Source: Salegentibacter sediminis (GTDB lineage Bacteria; Bacteroidota; Bacteroidia; Flavobacteriales; Flavobacteriaceae). Taken from it: a DNA stretch of 64,000 nucleotides. Positions 1 to 8,742 of this stretch are shown piece by piece. Positions within the stretch are counted from its first letter, which is position 1, and each line of letters starts with the position of its first letter. The notes beneath the pieces were generated by a model, which saw only the letters and a list, made by a program, of their open reading frames with translations, did no database searches and was not told the origin of the DNA. Where the stretch lies: assembly GCF_002078605.1 (NCBI RefSeq), contig NZ_MSJR01000001.1:496001-560000 (forward strand). The letters are read 5' to 3'. The position numbers and the translations under genes are program-made.

Positions 1-1120
1 TATAATCCTTTCCGTAGCCAATATCCTTCATCAATTTGGTTGGGGCATTTCTAATGGCTAAGGGGACCGAGAGATTCCCGGTTTTTTTCACCAACGCCTG
101 TGCCTGATTAATGGCCATATATGCAGCGTTACTTTTTGGTGAGCTTGCCAGATATGTCGCGCATTGGCTAAGGATGATGCGACTCTCTGGGAAGCCGATA
201 GTGCTTACAGCCTGAAAGGTGTTATTTGCGATTACCAGTGCTGTCGGATTAGCATTCCCAATATCTTCACTGGCAAGGATAAGCAATCTTCTGGCGATGA
301 ATTTTACATCCTCGCCCCCTTCAATCATTCTGGCAAGCCAGTAAACGGCCCCGTTGGGATCACTTCCTCTTATCGATTTTATGAATGCTGAAACTATATC
401 ATAATGCTGTTCTCCTGCTTTATCATAAAGAACCGTGTTCTGCTGAACTTTTTCCAGGACCAACTCATTGGTTATTTCGGTACCTTTTTCTGTAGCATTA
501 GTAAGAATCTCAAATAGATTAAGAAGTTTTCTTGCATCACCACCGCTTAGGCGTATTAAAGCTTCGGTCTCTTTTAATTTAACTTCTCTGGAGGCGATGT
601 GTTTATCATCTTTCATTGCCCGGTAAAGCAGGGCTGTTAAATCTTCTTCAGAAAAAGCTTTCAGAATATAAACCTGGCAACGGGATAAAAGTGCAGAGAT
701 CACCTCGAAACTGGGATTTTCAGTAGTAGCTCCTATTAAAGTGACCCATCCTTTTTCCACAGCGCCTAATAGGGAATCCTGTTGAGATTTGCTGAAACGA
801 TGAATTTCATCTATAAAGAGAATAGGATTTTTTGTGGTGAATAAACCATCGCTTTTTTTGGCTTTTTCAATTACCTCCCGCACATCTTTTACTCCACTGC
901 TAATTGCGCTAAGCGTATAAAAAGGCCGGTCGGTTTCGTTGGCTATAATGTTGGCCAGGGTAGTTTTTCCCACTCCGGGAGGGCCCCAGAGAATAAGAGA
1001 AGGAATGTTTCCAGACTTTATCTGTTGTCTCAAAGCGCCTTTTGGACCTACCAGATGCTGCTGACTAAGATATTCATCCAGATTTTTTGGGCGTAATCTT
1101 TCTGCTAATGGTTCATTCAT
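1..1120 (-). CDS. rarA: Replication-associated recombination protein A (RarA/MgsA), C-terminus cut by window edge
   Basis: AAA+ ATPase of the clamp-loader-like RarA/MgsA/WRNIP1 family, which acts at stalled replication forks. The frame opens at ATG 1120 and stays open to the left edge (373 codons). The family is usually somewhat over 400 aa, so only the C-terminal tail is missing. Visible motifs: N-terminal [14 protein letters not shown], Walker [10 protein letters not shown] (residues 46-54), Walker [10 protein letters not shown] with D104/E105, then [17 protein letters not shown] with the sensor and arginine-finger region. The C-terminal half keeps the DIGNANP and family helices. A perfect -7 box ends about 4 nt before the ATG, suggesting a leaderless message. 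Product assignment is secure from the motifs. Confidence 0.93.
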   Translation of the reverse strand, partial: MNEPLAERLRPKNLDEYLSQQHLVGPKGALRQQIKSGNIPSLILWGPPGVGKTTLANIIANETDRPFYTLSAISSGVKDVREVIEKAKKSDGLFTTKNPILFIDEIHRFSKSQQDSLLGAVEKGWVTLIGATTENPSFEVISALLSRCQVYILKAFSEEDLTALLYRAMKDDKHIASREVKLKETEALIRLSGGDARKLLNLFEILTNATEKGTEITNELVLEKVQQNTVLYDKAGEQHYDIVSAFIKSIRGSDPNGAVYWLARMIEGGEDVKFIARRLLILASEDIGNANPTALVIANNTFQAVSTIGFPESRIILSQCATYLASSPKSNAAYMAINQAQALVKKTGNLSVPLAIRNAPTKLMKDIGYGKDY

Positions 1121-1124
1121 CTGA

Positions 1125-1132
1125 CAAAATTA
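1125..1132 (-). promoter_or_regulatory. Bacteroidota -7 box of rarA
   Basis: Read on the minus strand the sequence is TAATTTTG, a full match to TAnnTTTG, separated by only four bases from the rarA ATG. A convincing -33 TTTG is not visible. Transcription would start at or next to the start codon. Confidence 0.4.
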
Positions 1133-1206
1133 GTAAATTGGATAACACTTTGTCACTATTAAAGGATATGGTTGATTTTTTGTTGGTAAAAGCTTAAAAA
1201 AGAATT

Positions 1207-1968
1207 GTGAAGCAGGTTGAGCCTTTTGTCTTTTCTACCAGGGTGGTGGGGTATCCCATCCTCTTTGTACTCCTTATTTGGCTTGTATTTTGGTTTGAGG
1301 TAAGGTTCAACGTGAATCTTAATATGTATGGGGTACGTCCCAGAGAAATAACAGGCCTGAGAGGAATTTTGTTTTCACCTTTCATTCACGGGGATATTAA
1401 ACATTTATTTAATAACTCTGTACCGCTTTTAGTGCTATCGATGTCTTTATTTTATTTCTACCGGAGAATTAGTTGGCAGGTTCTTTTAATTGGATTGCTA
1501 ATAACAGGTCTCTTAACCTGGAGTATTGGTAGGCCTTCTAATCATATTGGCGCAAGTGGAGTGATTTATATGCTCGCTGCTTTTCTTTTTTTTAAAGGGG
1601 TTTTTTCAGGATATTTTCGATTGATTGCACTTTCTCTTATTGTGGTTTTTCTTTATGGCGGAATGTTATGGTATGTGGCTCCCATTGAGCCTGGTATTTC
1701 CTGGGAGGGCCATCTATCCGGTTTGATCACCGGTTTTGGCCTGTCGTTGGTATATCGTAAAAATATAGCTAAGAAACCCAGATATGAATGGGAGAAACCT
1801 GAATACAATGAAGAAAACGATAGGTTTATGAAGCATTTTGATGAAAATGGAAACTTCATTGAACATCTTCCCGAAGACGAGGTAGAGGAAATTGAGGACA
1901 AGGAATCGGAAACAGTTCGGTATAAATATTTTTACCGGGAAAACTCTAAGAAAGATCCCAAGGAATAA
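1207..1968 (+). CDS. Rhomboid family intramembrane serine protease
   Basis: Integral membrane serine protease of the rhomboid family (253 aa, about six hydrophobic segments). It carries the usual signature in order: HGDIKHLFNN (H61, H66, N70) in the second membrane segment, the GASG motif with the nucleophile S117, and WEGHLSG with the partner histidine H169. After the last membrane segment there is an acidic hydrophilic tail of about 65 residues, presumably cytoplasmic. The start used is GTG 1207; no ATG alternative keeps the N-terminal membrane segment. It is divergent from rarA and convergent with rlmB (9 bases apart). The substrate cannot be read from the sequence. Confidence 0.88.
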   Translation: MKQVEPFVFSTRVVGYPILFVLLIWLVFWFEVRFNVNLNMYGVRPREITGLRGILFSPFIHGDIKHLFNNSVPLLVLSMSLFYFYRRISWQVLLIGLLITGLLTWSIGRPSNHIGASGVIYMLAAFLFFKGVFSGYFRLIALSLIVVFLYGGMLWYVAPIEPGISWEGHLSGLITGFGLSLVYRKNIAKKPRYEWEKPEYNEENDRFMKHFDENGNFIEHLPEDEVEEIEDKESETVRYKYFYRENSKKDPKE

Positions 1969-1977
1969 TACTCAATT

Positions 1978-2712
1978 CTAACTTCTTTGTCTCACTGCTT
2001 CATATAGAATTGCTCCGCAGGCTACTGAGACATTTAAGGATTCAATGCTTCCGGCCATCGGGAGTTTAGCCTTTACATCTACTGCATTCAAAATTGAATT
2101 AGAAACTCCTTTAGCTTCACTGCCCATTACCAGAGCACTCGCCTTTTTAAAGTCAACCTTATAGATGGTATCATTTGTTTTTTCTGTTGCGGCTACGACC
2201 TGAACATCTGAAGCCTGGAGAAAATACACAGCATCTTTAATATGGTTAACTTTGCAAAGTGGCACATTGAAAACAGCCCCCGCTGAGGTTTTTACCGTAT
2301 CAGCATTTACCGCTGCCGATCCTTTTTCGGGAAATATAATGGCATTTACCCCGGTGCATTCTGCGGTACGGATGATAGCTCCAAAATTCCTGGCATCAGT
2401 AATCTGGTCCAGCAAGAGAAAAAGGGGAGTGGAAGTTTCTTCAAAAGCCTGTGCAACTACTTCCTCAATGCTTCGGAAACTAACCGGTGAAATAGAAGCT
2501 ACTACTCCCTGATGGTTGCCTTTAGCAAGTTTGTTGAGTTTTTCTACCGGTACATAGGAGAGATTGAATTCCCCTTTATTGAGTAAATGATTCAATTCCT
2601 GAAATAATGGCCCCGATAGTCCTTTTTGCACATAGACTTTATCGATTGCCTTTCCGCTTTGTATTGCTTCTATTACGGCTCTTATGCCGAAGATCCTGGT
2701 GTTTTCTTCCAT
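1978..2712 (-). CDS. rlmB: 23S rRNA (guanosine-2'-O-)-methyltransferase RlmB
   Basis: SPOUT-class (SpoU) RNA 2'-O-ribose methyltransferase that uses S-adenosylmethionine. The family methylates G2251 in the peptidyl-transferase P loop of 23S rRNA. The 244-aa protein has an N-terminal substrate-binding domain starting IFGIRAVIEAI, then the catalytic domain with motif 1 DARNFGAIIRTAE, motif 2 LVMGSEAKGVS and motif 3 SLNVSVACGAILYE, which form the SAM knot. RlmB is more likely than TrmH because of length and the N-terminal domain. The ATG at 2712 lies only five bases after a perfect -7 box. Confidence 0.9.
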   Translation of the reverse strand: MEENTRIFGIRAVIEAIQSGKAIDKVYVQKGLSGPLFQELNHLLNKGEFNLSYVPVEKLNKLAKGNHQGVVASISPVSFRSIEEVVAQAFEETSTPLFLLLDQITDARNFGAIIRTAECTGVNAIIFPEKGSAAVNADTVKTSAGAVFNVPLCKVNHIKDAVYFLQASDVQVVAATEKTNDTIYKVDFKKASALVMGSEAKGVSNSILNAVDVKAKLPMAGSIESLNVSVACGAILYEAVRQRS

Positions 2713-2717
2713 AACCG

Positions 2718-2725
2718 CAAAGGTA
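2718..2725 (-). promoter_or_regulatory. Bacteroidota -7 box of rlmB
   Basis: Minus-strand TACCTTTG matches TAnnTTTG. A TTG lies about 21 nt upstream (2747-2749 complement). The G of the box is five bases before the rlmB ATG, predicting a leaderless or nearly leaderless transcript. Confidence 0.45.
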
Positions 2726-2751
2726 AGTTATTATCTCTGGTTGGCACAAAT

Positions 2752-2781
2752 AAAAAAGGCTGCCCGTTAAGGCAGCCTTTT
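2752..2781 (-). terminator. Intrinsic terminator downstream of the susD-like gene
   Basis: An 11-bp perfect stem (AAAAGGCTGCC at 2754-2764 with GGCAGCCTTTT at 2771-2781) with a 6-nt loop. On the minus strand it is followed by a run of T (complement of 2752-2757). It lies 18 bases past the SusD-like stop codon and before the rlmB promoter. Confidence 0.85.
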
Positions 2782-2798
2782 GATATACTTAAAAACTA

Positions 2799-4214
2799 CT
2801 ACTCGTTATCCCAGAAAAGTGGGGTTTGTTGAGAGTCTCCTCCAATTGCGGTAGAGGCGGCCTCGTAGTTAGCCTGGTTAAGATTCTGTTCGTTTACTGG
2901 ATAAGTAAGACGAAGTGGAACCGGATTTCCTGTATCTTCAGGAAGGTTAAACTCGGGAGCATCAAATTTTCTCCATACACTCCATCCTTCAAAAGGATTA
3001 TCGAACATAGCGATCCAGAATTGAGTTCCTAACTGCTCCATAGTGCCATCATAGGCAACTTCTGGTTGAGATAGGTATCCAGAAACATCTACATTTGGTC
3101 CTAACCAGTATTTCATTGAAGCTGTAATACCTTCTTCGTAGTACCATTGGGCGTCATTTTCTAAAGCTGCACCTTCCATAGCTGCATAAGCCAGGTGGAA
3201 GTTTACTTCAGCATAATCCATAAGGATTCCTGCGTGAGTTGGATCTCTAAACTGAGGGCCAATGTGCGTATAGCTCTGGAAAGAGTTACTTCCTCCATAG
3301 ATACCTCCGGTATATGGTTCGATGTTGTCATCGAAGTATACCATTCTACGAGGATCTTCCAGTTCGTTCATAACGTCTACGATGGTGTTGGCAACAACAT
3401 AGTCAGAACGTCCACTCTGTACCAAATCTTCCCATAATGGGTTGGTGTTTGGAGCAGAAGGTTGATATTCAATTGTTGCATTATCAGCGTTTGATTCAAA
3501 TACTCCTTTGCCTACAGCTTCTTCAACTTTAGCAAAGTCATCAGTTCTTGCTGCTAAACGTACCAACAATGAATTGGCAAATTTTGACCATTTTGCCATA
3601 TCTCCGTTATATAACTTATCAGAAGATGAAAAGCCTTGTGCAGCTTCCAGTGCTGTAGTGACATTGCTAAGTCGGCTCTTTAGATCCTCATAGATTGTTG
3701 CAGCATCGTCATAAGCAGGTAAGGTTTGTTCATCGGCATTCAGAGCTTCAGTGTAAGGAATATCCCCAAAACTATCCACTAGAATTTGCCATGCATAAAC
3801 CTCTAGAACTTCTAATTGAGCTATTCTTGCATCCTTCTCAGCTTGAGATAATTCCGCATCTGATTCAGAAAGATCAGCGGCAACATTCTCTTTAGCATTT
3901 TGAAGATCAAAAATCACTTCACGATAAAGAATTCCCCAGTGATTTTGTGGGATATTCCTGTTGTTTAAATCATAGTTAGGTTCATCCAAATAGGTAGTCG
4001 CAGTAAGATACTGCGCGATAAACCTGGTAATGTTTAGGTTTACGTTTGGACTGGCCATTTGGTCCATCAAGCTAACCGTTGCTGAAGTGAACAGAAAATC
4101 TGCTGATACCTCAACTGGGTTTTTAGGATCTCTGTTGAGATCTTCGTATTGCTCATCGGTCTGGCAAGACCATAAAGTTGATAGAGCAATAAATGTTATT
4201 AATATTTTCTTCAT
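2799..4214 (-). CDS. SusD/RagB-like nutrient-binding outer-membrane lipoprotein
   Basis: Surface-exposed lipoprotein that forms the lid of a SusC-type TonB-dependent transporter and binds the substrate outside the cell. The 471-aa precursor starts MKKILITFIALSTL and has a lipobox ending at C17, so it should be lipidated. The segment NRDPKNPVEVSADFLFTSA just after the signal peptide, and the helical TPR-like body, are typical of the SusD-like group 2 families. It lies 13 bases downstream of the SusC gene on the same strand and is followed by a strong terminator, so the two form a complete two-gene operon. The substrate is unknown: no glycosidase, peptidase or regulator is adjacent. Confidence 0.9.
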   Translation of the reverse strand: MKKILITFIALSTLWSCQTDEQYEDLNRDPKNPVEVSADFLFTSATVSLMDQMASPNVNLNITRFIAQYLTATTYLDEPNYDLNNRNIPQNHWGILYREVIFDLQNAKENVAADLSESDAELSQAEKDARIAQLEVLEVYAWQILVDSFGDIPYTEALNADEQTLPAYDDAATIYEDLKSRLSNVTTALEAAQGFSSSDKLYNGDMAKWSKFANSLLVRLAARTDDFAKVEEAVGKGVFESNADNATIEYQPSAPNTNPLWEDLVQSGRSDYVVANTIVDVMNELEDPRRMVYFDDNIEPYTGGIYGGSNSFQSYTHIGPQFRDPTHAGILMDYAEVNFHLAYAAMEGAALENDAQWYYEEGITASMKYWLGPNVDVSGYLSQPEVAYDGTMEQLGTQFWIAMFDNPFEGWSVWRKFDAPEFNLPEDTGNPVPLRLTYPVNEQNLNQANYEAASTAIGGDSQQTPLFWDNE

Positions 4215-4227
4215 GATAATATTTTAA

Positions 4228-7200
4228 TTAAAAGTTAAGTTTAACGCTTGCTCCAATTTCTTTGAATGCAGGATATGCACCAGATTGATATCCCTGGATG
4301 TTACCTGCACTAAGACCTGCTTCCGGATCGGAATAAGGAAGATTCTTGTGGATAATCCAAAGGTTTCTTCCTACCACAGAAATAGACGCTCTGGTGAAAG
4401 GAAGTCTTTCAATCATTTCTTCTCCAAAAGCATAAGTAAGGCTAGCTTCTCTAAGCTTCACGAAAGATGCATCGTAAACGTGACCTTTGTTTGCGTCTCT
4501 GGCATATCCAAATGGAGTACCATAATAACCGGCATAAACTCTGGTTGTGTTTGGCTGACCATCTTCGGTTACCCCTTCAAGAATTACACCACCACCATCG
4601 GCAACGGCATCTCTAATTGGATTTCCAAGGTCGTTTGGTCCAACAGATCTGTCATAAAGACCAGTTGCGAAACCATACCAGGTATCAAGAGAGAAAATAT
4701 CTCCACCTTTTTGAACATCGATAAGGAAGTCAAGACTTAAGTTTTTGTACTGGAATGTGTTAGATACACCTCCGGTCCAGTCTGGCTGGATATTACCGAT
4801 GATTTCGTTAGAATTTGCAGATCTCAGGTAGTAACCGGCATCGTTAACGATTCGGTTTCCGTTGTCGTCATACACATAATCTCTACCTCTAATAGCACCA
4901 TAAGGCTCACCTGGGGCAGCGTTAATAGAAACACCACCTTGAAGGGCTGCTAATTGTAGGTTGTCTATCCCTTCGGTAAGTTCAAGAACTTCACTACGGT
5001 TACGTGCCCAGTTAATGTTCATATTCCAGTTGAAGTCTTCACTTCTAATTGGATTAAGGTTTAAAGATACTTCAATACCCTTATTTTCAATAGTACCTGC
5101 GTTTAATAACTTTTGAGATCTTCCAGTAGCAAATGAGATTGGCACCGGAGTAATCTGATCTTCTGTTTGAGTGTTGTAGTAAGAAATGTCAAACCCAACT
5201 CTTCTGTCAAGGAAGTTTGCTTCTAAACCAACCTCATAAGATTTTGCACGTTCAGGTTTAAGCTCAAGATTATTTAATTGTAATGTATTACTTGCAACTC
5301 CAGAACCTGCAAAAGGTGCTCCAACAGCGTAAGTATTAAATACATTGTATGGAGTAGTATCTCCACCAACTTCAGCATAATTAGCTCTTAACTTGGCGAA
5401 ATTAAGCCAGTCGGCATTAATTGCGTTGGTTAGGATAACACTTGTCGAAATAGATGGATAGTAGAAAGTGTTGTTGTCAATAGGAAGGGTTGAAGAACGG
5501 TCTCTTCTAAGTGTTCCTTCAATGAAATAAGTGTCAAGGTAACCTAATCCTACCCGGCCGTAAATACCATCAACCATTTGAGTTGCCTCGTATTCATCGG
5601 GAGCTAGAAGAGGTCCAGCACTATTTACAAGAGAATAGAAACCAGGAGCACTAATTCCCCCATTGGTGGATGCTCTTATAGAGCTATTTTGGTTTCTTCT
5701 AAGGTTCCATCCTAAGTTACCGTCAAGGTTAAGATCGGTAGCGATATCGTGGTTGAAGTTAAGGATAACATCGTAGTTATACTCTGCAACTCGGTTGTTG
5801 AAACGTGAGTAACTTGATACCCCTGAGCTTCCTACATTTCTTCTTTCTTCCTGAATTTCATCGTAAGTATCAAAAGAGAAACGTCCTAATACACTAAAGA
5901 TGTCATTGATCTCATAATTTAGATTAATGTTACCAATATATCTGTTACGGGTATCGGTTTGGTAGTTTTCATAACGTGTAAAGTATGGGTTATCTGAATA
6001 GATTGGAGAAAGGTTGGAAGGGCTGTTAGGGTTCCAGGTGATGTTTTCACCGGTTTGGAAATAAGCATCCCTTTGCTCGTAAAGATCTACGTTGGTTTGC
6101 CACCATTGACGGAATTGTTGCATTGGGTTTTCAGAATCATAACCTGTCCCATATCTTCCTCTACCATCACTTTTGATATAAGTAACGTTTGTACCAACAC
6201 TTAGGTCGTCAGTAAAGTCGTGACCAGCACTAAATTTGATAGTGTTTCTTTTCATTCTTGCATTAGGTAGGTTACCATCCTGATACATGTTAGTGAAACC
6301 TAATCTAAAGTTACTCTTTTCGGTACCTCCGTCTAAAGCCACAGAATTAATTGCGGTTGAACCAGTTTCCCAAATATCATTAGGATTGTGTTCTCCGGCC
6401 ACCCAGGGAGTTGCTTGCTGGTAAGTATCGGTTAACTGTGGATAAATTGAATTCCACTGATAGATCATACGGTTAGGATCGAAACGAGCACCAAAAGAAG
6501 CATCTTCTGTAAATGGGGTTGTTTCATCAAGGTTACCGTCACCATCAACATCATAAAGACTGAAATACCCGTCTTCAGAAGCATAATAAGGTCCATATCC
6601 TGCTCCATATTGATCCTGGTAAACAGGAAGTGTTTCTTTGTCTGCACGGCTGGTCATTAAAGTAGAGTTGATAGAGATACCAATTCCTTTACCTTTTTGA
6701 CCTTTTTTTGTTTCGATAATAATTACCCCGTTCGCAGCACGCGCACCGTAAAGAGCCGTCGCTGCAGCACCTTTAAGAACGTTCATAGAAGCGATGTCAT
6801 CTGGGTTGATGTCTGCTGCGGCATTACCGTAGTCATAACCACCTCTACCACCTCTTTGATCGCTGGTGTTAGGCGTAGCGTTGCTTATAGGGGTTCCGTC
6901 AATTACAAATAAAGCCTGGTTATTTCCTGTAAGCGAGGAATTACCACGAATTACGATGTCGGAAGAACCACCCATAGTACCAGAGTTTTTAACTTTAAGA
7001 CCTGCTACTTTACCAGAAAGAGAGTTCATAAAGTTAGTGGTTGGTACATCAGATACTTCAGATCCGTCTACTTCCTGCGTGGCATACCCCAGAGATTTTT
7101 TCTCTCTTTGGATACCCAGTGCAGTTACCACAACCTCTTCAAGTTGTGCTGCATCCGCTTTTAACACTACATCAATAGTTGTGTTGTTTCCTACCGGATA

Positions 7201-7446
7201 CTCTGCTGTTTCCAGACCAACGAAAGAGAACACCAACACATCGCCTTCATTGGCAGTGATGGAGTAATTTCCGTCAAAATCTGTTTGGGTACCAGCGCTG
7301 GTACCCTTCACTAAAACGTTTACCCCTGGTAACGGCAGACCATCTTCATCGGTCACCGTACCGGTAATCGTTTGTTCTTGCGCAAATGTTATTTGCACAA
7401 CAAACGCTAGTAATAGCGTTAAAATACTACTAAACTTTGTTTTCAT
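4228..7446 (-). CDS. SusC/RagA family TonB-linked outer-membrane transporter
   Basis: A 1072-aa TonB-dependent outer-membrane channel. Order of parts: signal peptide ending after VQITFAQ (about residue 22); carboxypeptidase-like regulatory domain (about residues 25-100; GTVTDEDGLPLPGVNVLVKG); the SusC-specific linker TALGIQREKKSLGYATQEV; plug domain (about 115-240) with the family signature ANGVIIIETKKG; then a long 22-strand-type beta barrel ending in an aromatic C-terminus (KLNF). It energises uptake of a large ligand with the lid protein encoded just downstream. The ligand cannot be told from sequence. It is transcribed away from the ribosomal superoperon, with which it shares a 416-bp intergenic region. 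Confidence 0.93.
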   Translation of the reverse strand: MKTKFSSILTLLLAFVVQITFAQEQTITGTVTDEDGLPLPGVNVLVKGTSAGTQTDFDGNYSITANEGDVLVFSFVGLETAEYPVGNNTTIDVVLKADAAQLEEVVVTALGIQREKKSLGYATQEVDGSEVSDVPTTNFMNSLSGKVAGLKVKNSGTMGGSSDIVIRGNSSLTGNNQALFVIDGTPISNATPNTSDQRGGRGGYDYGNAAADINPDDIASMNVLKGAAATALYGARAANGVIIIETKKGQKGKGIGISINSTLMTSRADKETLPVYQDQYGAGYGPYYASEDGYFSLYDVDGDGNLDETTPFTEDASFGARFDPNRMIYQWNSIYPQLTDTYQQATPWVAGEHNPNDIWETGSTAINSVALDGGTEKSNFRLGFTNMYQDGNLPNARMKRNTIKFSAGHDFTDDLSVGTNVTYIKSDGRGRYGTGYDSENPMQQFRQWWQTNVDLYEQRDAYFQTGENITWNPNSPSNLSPIYSDNPYFTRYENYQTDTRNRYIGNINLNYEINDIFSVLGRFSFDTYDEIQEERRNVGSSGVSSYSRFNNRVAEYNYDVILNFNHDIATDLNLDGNLGWNLRRNQNSSIRASTNGGISAPGFYSLVNSAGPLLAPDEYEATQMVDGIYGRVGLGYLDTYFIEGTLRRDRSSTLPIDNNTFYYPSISTSVILTNAINADWLNFAKLRANYAEVGGDTTPYNVFNTYAVGAPFAGSGVASNTLQLNNLELKPERAKSYEVGLEANFLDRRVGFDISYYNTQTEDQITPVPISFATGRSQKLLNAGTIENKGIEVSLNLNPIRSEDFNWNMNINWARNRSEVLELTEGIDNLQLAALQGGVSINAAPGEPYGAIRGRDYVYDDNGNRIVNDAGYYLRSANSNEIIGNIQPDWTGGVSNTFQYKNLSLDFLIDVQKGGDIFSLDTWYGFATGLYDRSVGPNDLGNPIRDAVADGGGVILEGVTEDGQPNTTRVYAGYYGTPFGYARDANKGHVYDASFVKLREASLTYAFGEEMIERLPFTRASISVVGRNLWIIHKNLPYSDPEAGLSAGNIQGYQSGAYPAFKEIGASVKLNF

Positions 7447-7474
7447 TTTAAAATTTGTTTGAATTAGCCAACGC

Positions 7475-7505
7475 CAAATGTGCTAATAAATGGTTAATTA
7501 TACAA
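7475..7505 (-). promoter_or_regulatory. Candidate promoter of the susC-susD operon
   Basis: On the minus strand a TTG (7505-7503) is followed after 20 nt by CACATTTG (7482-7475), one mismatch from TAnnTTTG. The expected start lies about 25 nt before the SusC ATG. Confidence 0.4.
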
Positions 7506-7779
7506 GCTTTTGTTTCTTAAAATGATTTGAATTCTTAGTATTTTCTTAAAAAAACCTTTTAGAAGGTTCTTTTTCAGTGCATGAGAGGGTTTTTGAGGAG
7601 GTGTTAATGTTTTTGCCAGAACTTCTCAGATTTTGAAGCAAAGGCATGTTTTTATTGAATTTATGTTAAAAACCCGATTTCATCTTTTTTTCACTCCTAT
7701 TATATATGATGAATTCAAGGGAAGTTTTCTGGGTTTTTTATCAACTTGCCGAGCCGCTTGAAAATTAATTGATTATGGA

Positions 7780-7810
7780 TTTGAAAACTTGGTTTTTATT
7801 TCTACATTTG
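7780..7810 (+). promoter_or_regulatory. Main promoter of the ribosomal-protein superoperon
   Basis: Textbook Bacteroidota promoter: TTTG at 7780-7783, exactly 19 nt, then TACATTTG at 7803-7810. The start of transcription should be about 7814. A small hairpin (CCCTA 7815-7819 with TAGGG 7825-7829) opens the leader, which runs to the rpsL ATG at 7863. Confidence 0.75.
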
Positions 7811-7862
7811 CAAACCCTAAAAAATAGGGAGTAATTTAAAAATTAATTAGGTAAAAGAAATT

Positions 7863-8237
7863 ATGCCAACAATTTCACAATTAGTACGAAAAGGAAGAGC
7901 CAAGATTACCAAGAAGAGTAAATCGGCTGCTTTGGATTCGTGTCCTCAAAGAAGAGGTGTGTGTACCCGTGTGTATACTACCACTCCTAAGAAACCTAAT
8001 TCGGCTATGCGTAAAGTAGCCAGGGTAAGGTTGACTAACGGAAAAGAAGTTAACGCTTATATTCCGGGGGAAGGACACAATTTGCAGGAGCACTCGATAG
8101 TATTGGTTAGAGGCGGAAGGGTTAAAGATTTGCCAGGTGTTAGGTATCACATTGTTCGTGGAGCTTTGGATACAGCTGGTGTTGAGGGTAGAACTCAGCG
8201 CAGGTCTAAATACGGTGCAAAACGCCCTAAGAAGTAA
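7863..8237 (+). CDS. rpsL: 30S ribosomal protein S12 (uS12)
   Basis: Decoding-centre protein of the small subunit, 124 aa, full length. The highly conserved loop [13 protein letters not shown] (residues 39-51) includes K43, the lysine whose change gives streptomycin resistance in other bacteria; it has the sensitive-type residue here. The second conserved loop ([17 protein letters not shown]) is intact. It is the first gene after the superoperon promoter, 23 bases before rpsG. Confidence 0.98.
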   Translation: MPTISQLVRKGRAKITKKSKSAALDSCPQRRGVCTRVYTTTPKKPNSAMRKVARVRLTNGKEVNAYIPGEGHNLQEHSIVLVRGGRVKDLPGVRYHIVRGALDTAGVEGRTQRRSKYGAKRPKK

Positions 8238-8260
8238 TTAAAAACTTTTAATGTAAAGAA

Positions 8261-8737
8261 ATGAGAAAAAGACAGGCGAAAAAGAGACCTCTTTTACCGG
8301 ATCCAAAATTTAATGATCAACTTGTTACACGTTTTGTGAACATGATGATGTGGGACGGTAAAAAATCGGTGGCCTTTAAAATTTTCTACGATGCAATGGA
8401 TATTGTGGAAGAGAAAAAACAAGACGAAGAGAAAACCGCTTTAGAAGTATGGAAAGATGCTTTATCTAACGTAATGCCTCACGTAGAAGTGAGAAGTAGG
8501 CGTGTGGGTGGAGCTACCTTTCAAATTCCAATGCAAATCAGGCCAGATCGTAAAGTTTCAACTGCAATGAAGTGGTTGATTAGCTTCTCTCGTAAGAGAA
8601 ACGAAAAGGCTATGGCTCAGAAATTAGCTGCAGAAGTTCTTGCTGCTGCTAAAGAAGAAGGTGCTGCTGTGAAGAAAAGAGTAGACACTCATAAGATGGC
8701 TGAAGCTAATAAAGCATTCTCTCACTTTAGATTCTAA
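8261..8737 (+). CDS. rpsG: 30S ribosomal protein S7 (uS7)
   Basis: Primary 16S rRNA 3'-domain binder that nucleates assembly of the small-subunit head; 158 aa. N-terminal [15 protein letters not shown] and the signature [13 protein letters not shown] are clear, as is the C-terminal KAFSHFRF. It sits between rpsL and fusA as in most bacteria (str operon order), 5 bases before fusA. In E. coli S7 is the autoregulator of this operon; no obvious S7 target was recognised in the short rpsL-rpsG gap. Confidence 0.98.
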   Translation: MRKRQAKKRPLLPDPKFNDQLVTRFVNMMMWDGKKSVAFKIFYDAMDIVEEKKQDEEKTALEVWKDALSNVMPHVEVRSRRVGGATFQIPMQIRPDRKVSTAMKWLISFSRKRNEKAMAQKLAAEVLAAAKEEGAAVKKRVDTHKMAEANKAFSHFRF

Positions 8738-8742
8738 GAAAA

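Larger units (their letters stand above)
7447..7862. other. Divergent intergenic region between susC and rpsL
   Basis: 416 bp without a credible ORF. It holds the candidate minus-strand susC promoter (7475-7505) at one end and the strong rpsL promoter (7780-7810) at the other. The AT-rich middle (about 7510-7770) shows no clear repeat or hairpin. Confidence 0.6.

Noticed and set aside
164-391. 75-codon plus-strand frame inside rarA
   Set aside because: Antisense to the conserved RarA C-terminal half.
4285-4740. 151-codon plus-strand open frame inside susC
   Set aside because: Shadow of the SusC coding frame; no domain or signal.
7447-7862. tRNA or small RNA gene in the susC-rpsL gap
   Set aside because: No cloverleaf, T-loop GTTCRA pattern or terminator found; the same check of the other long gaps gave no tRNA.
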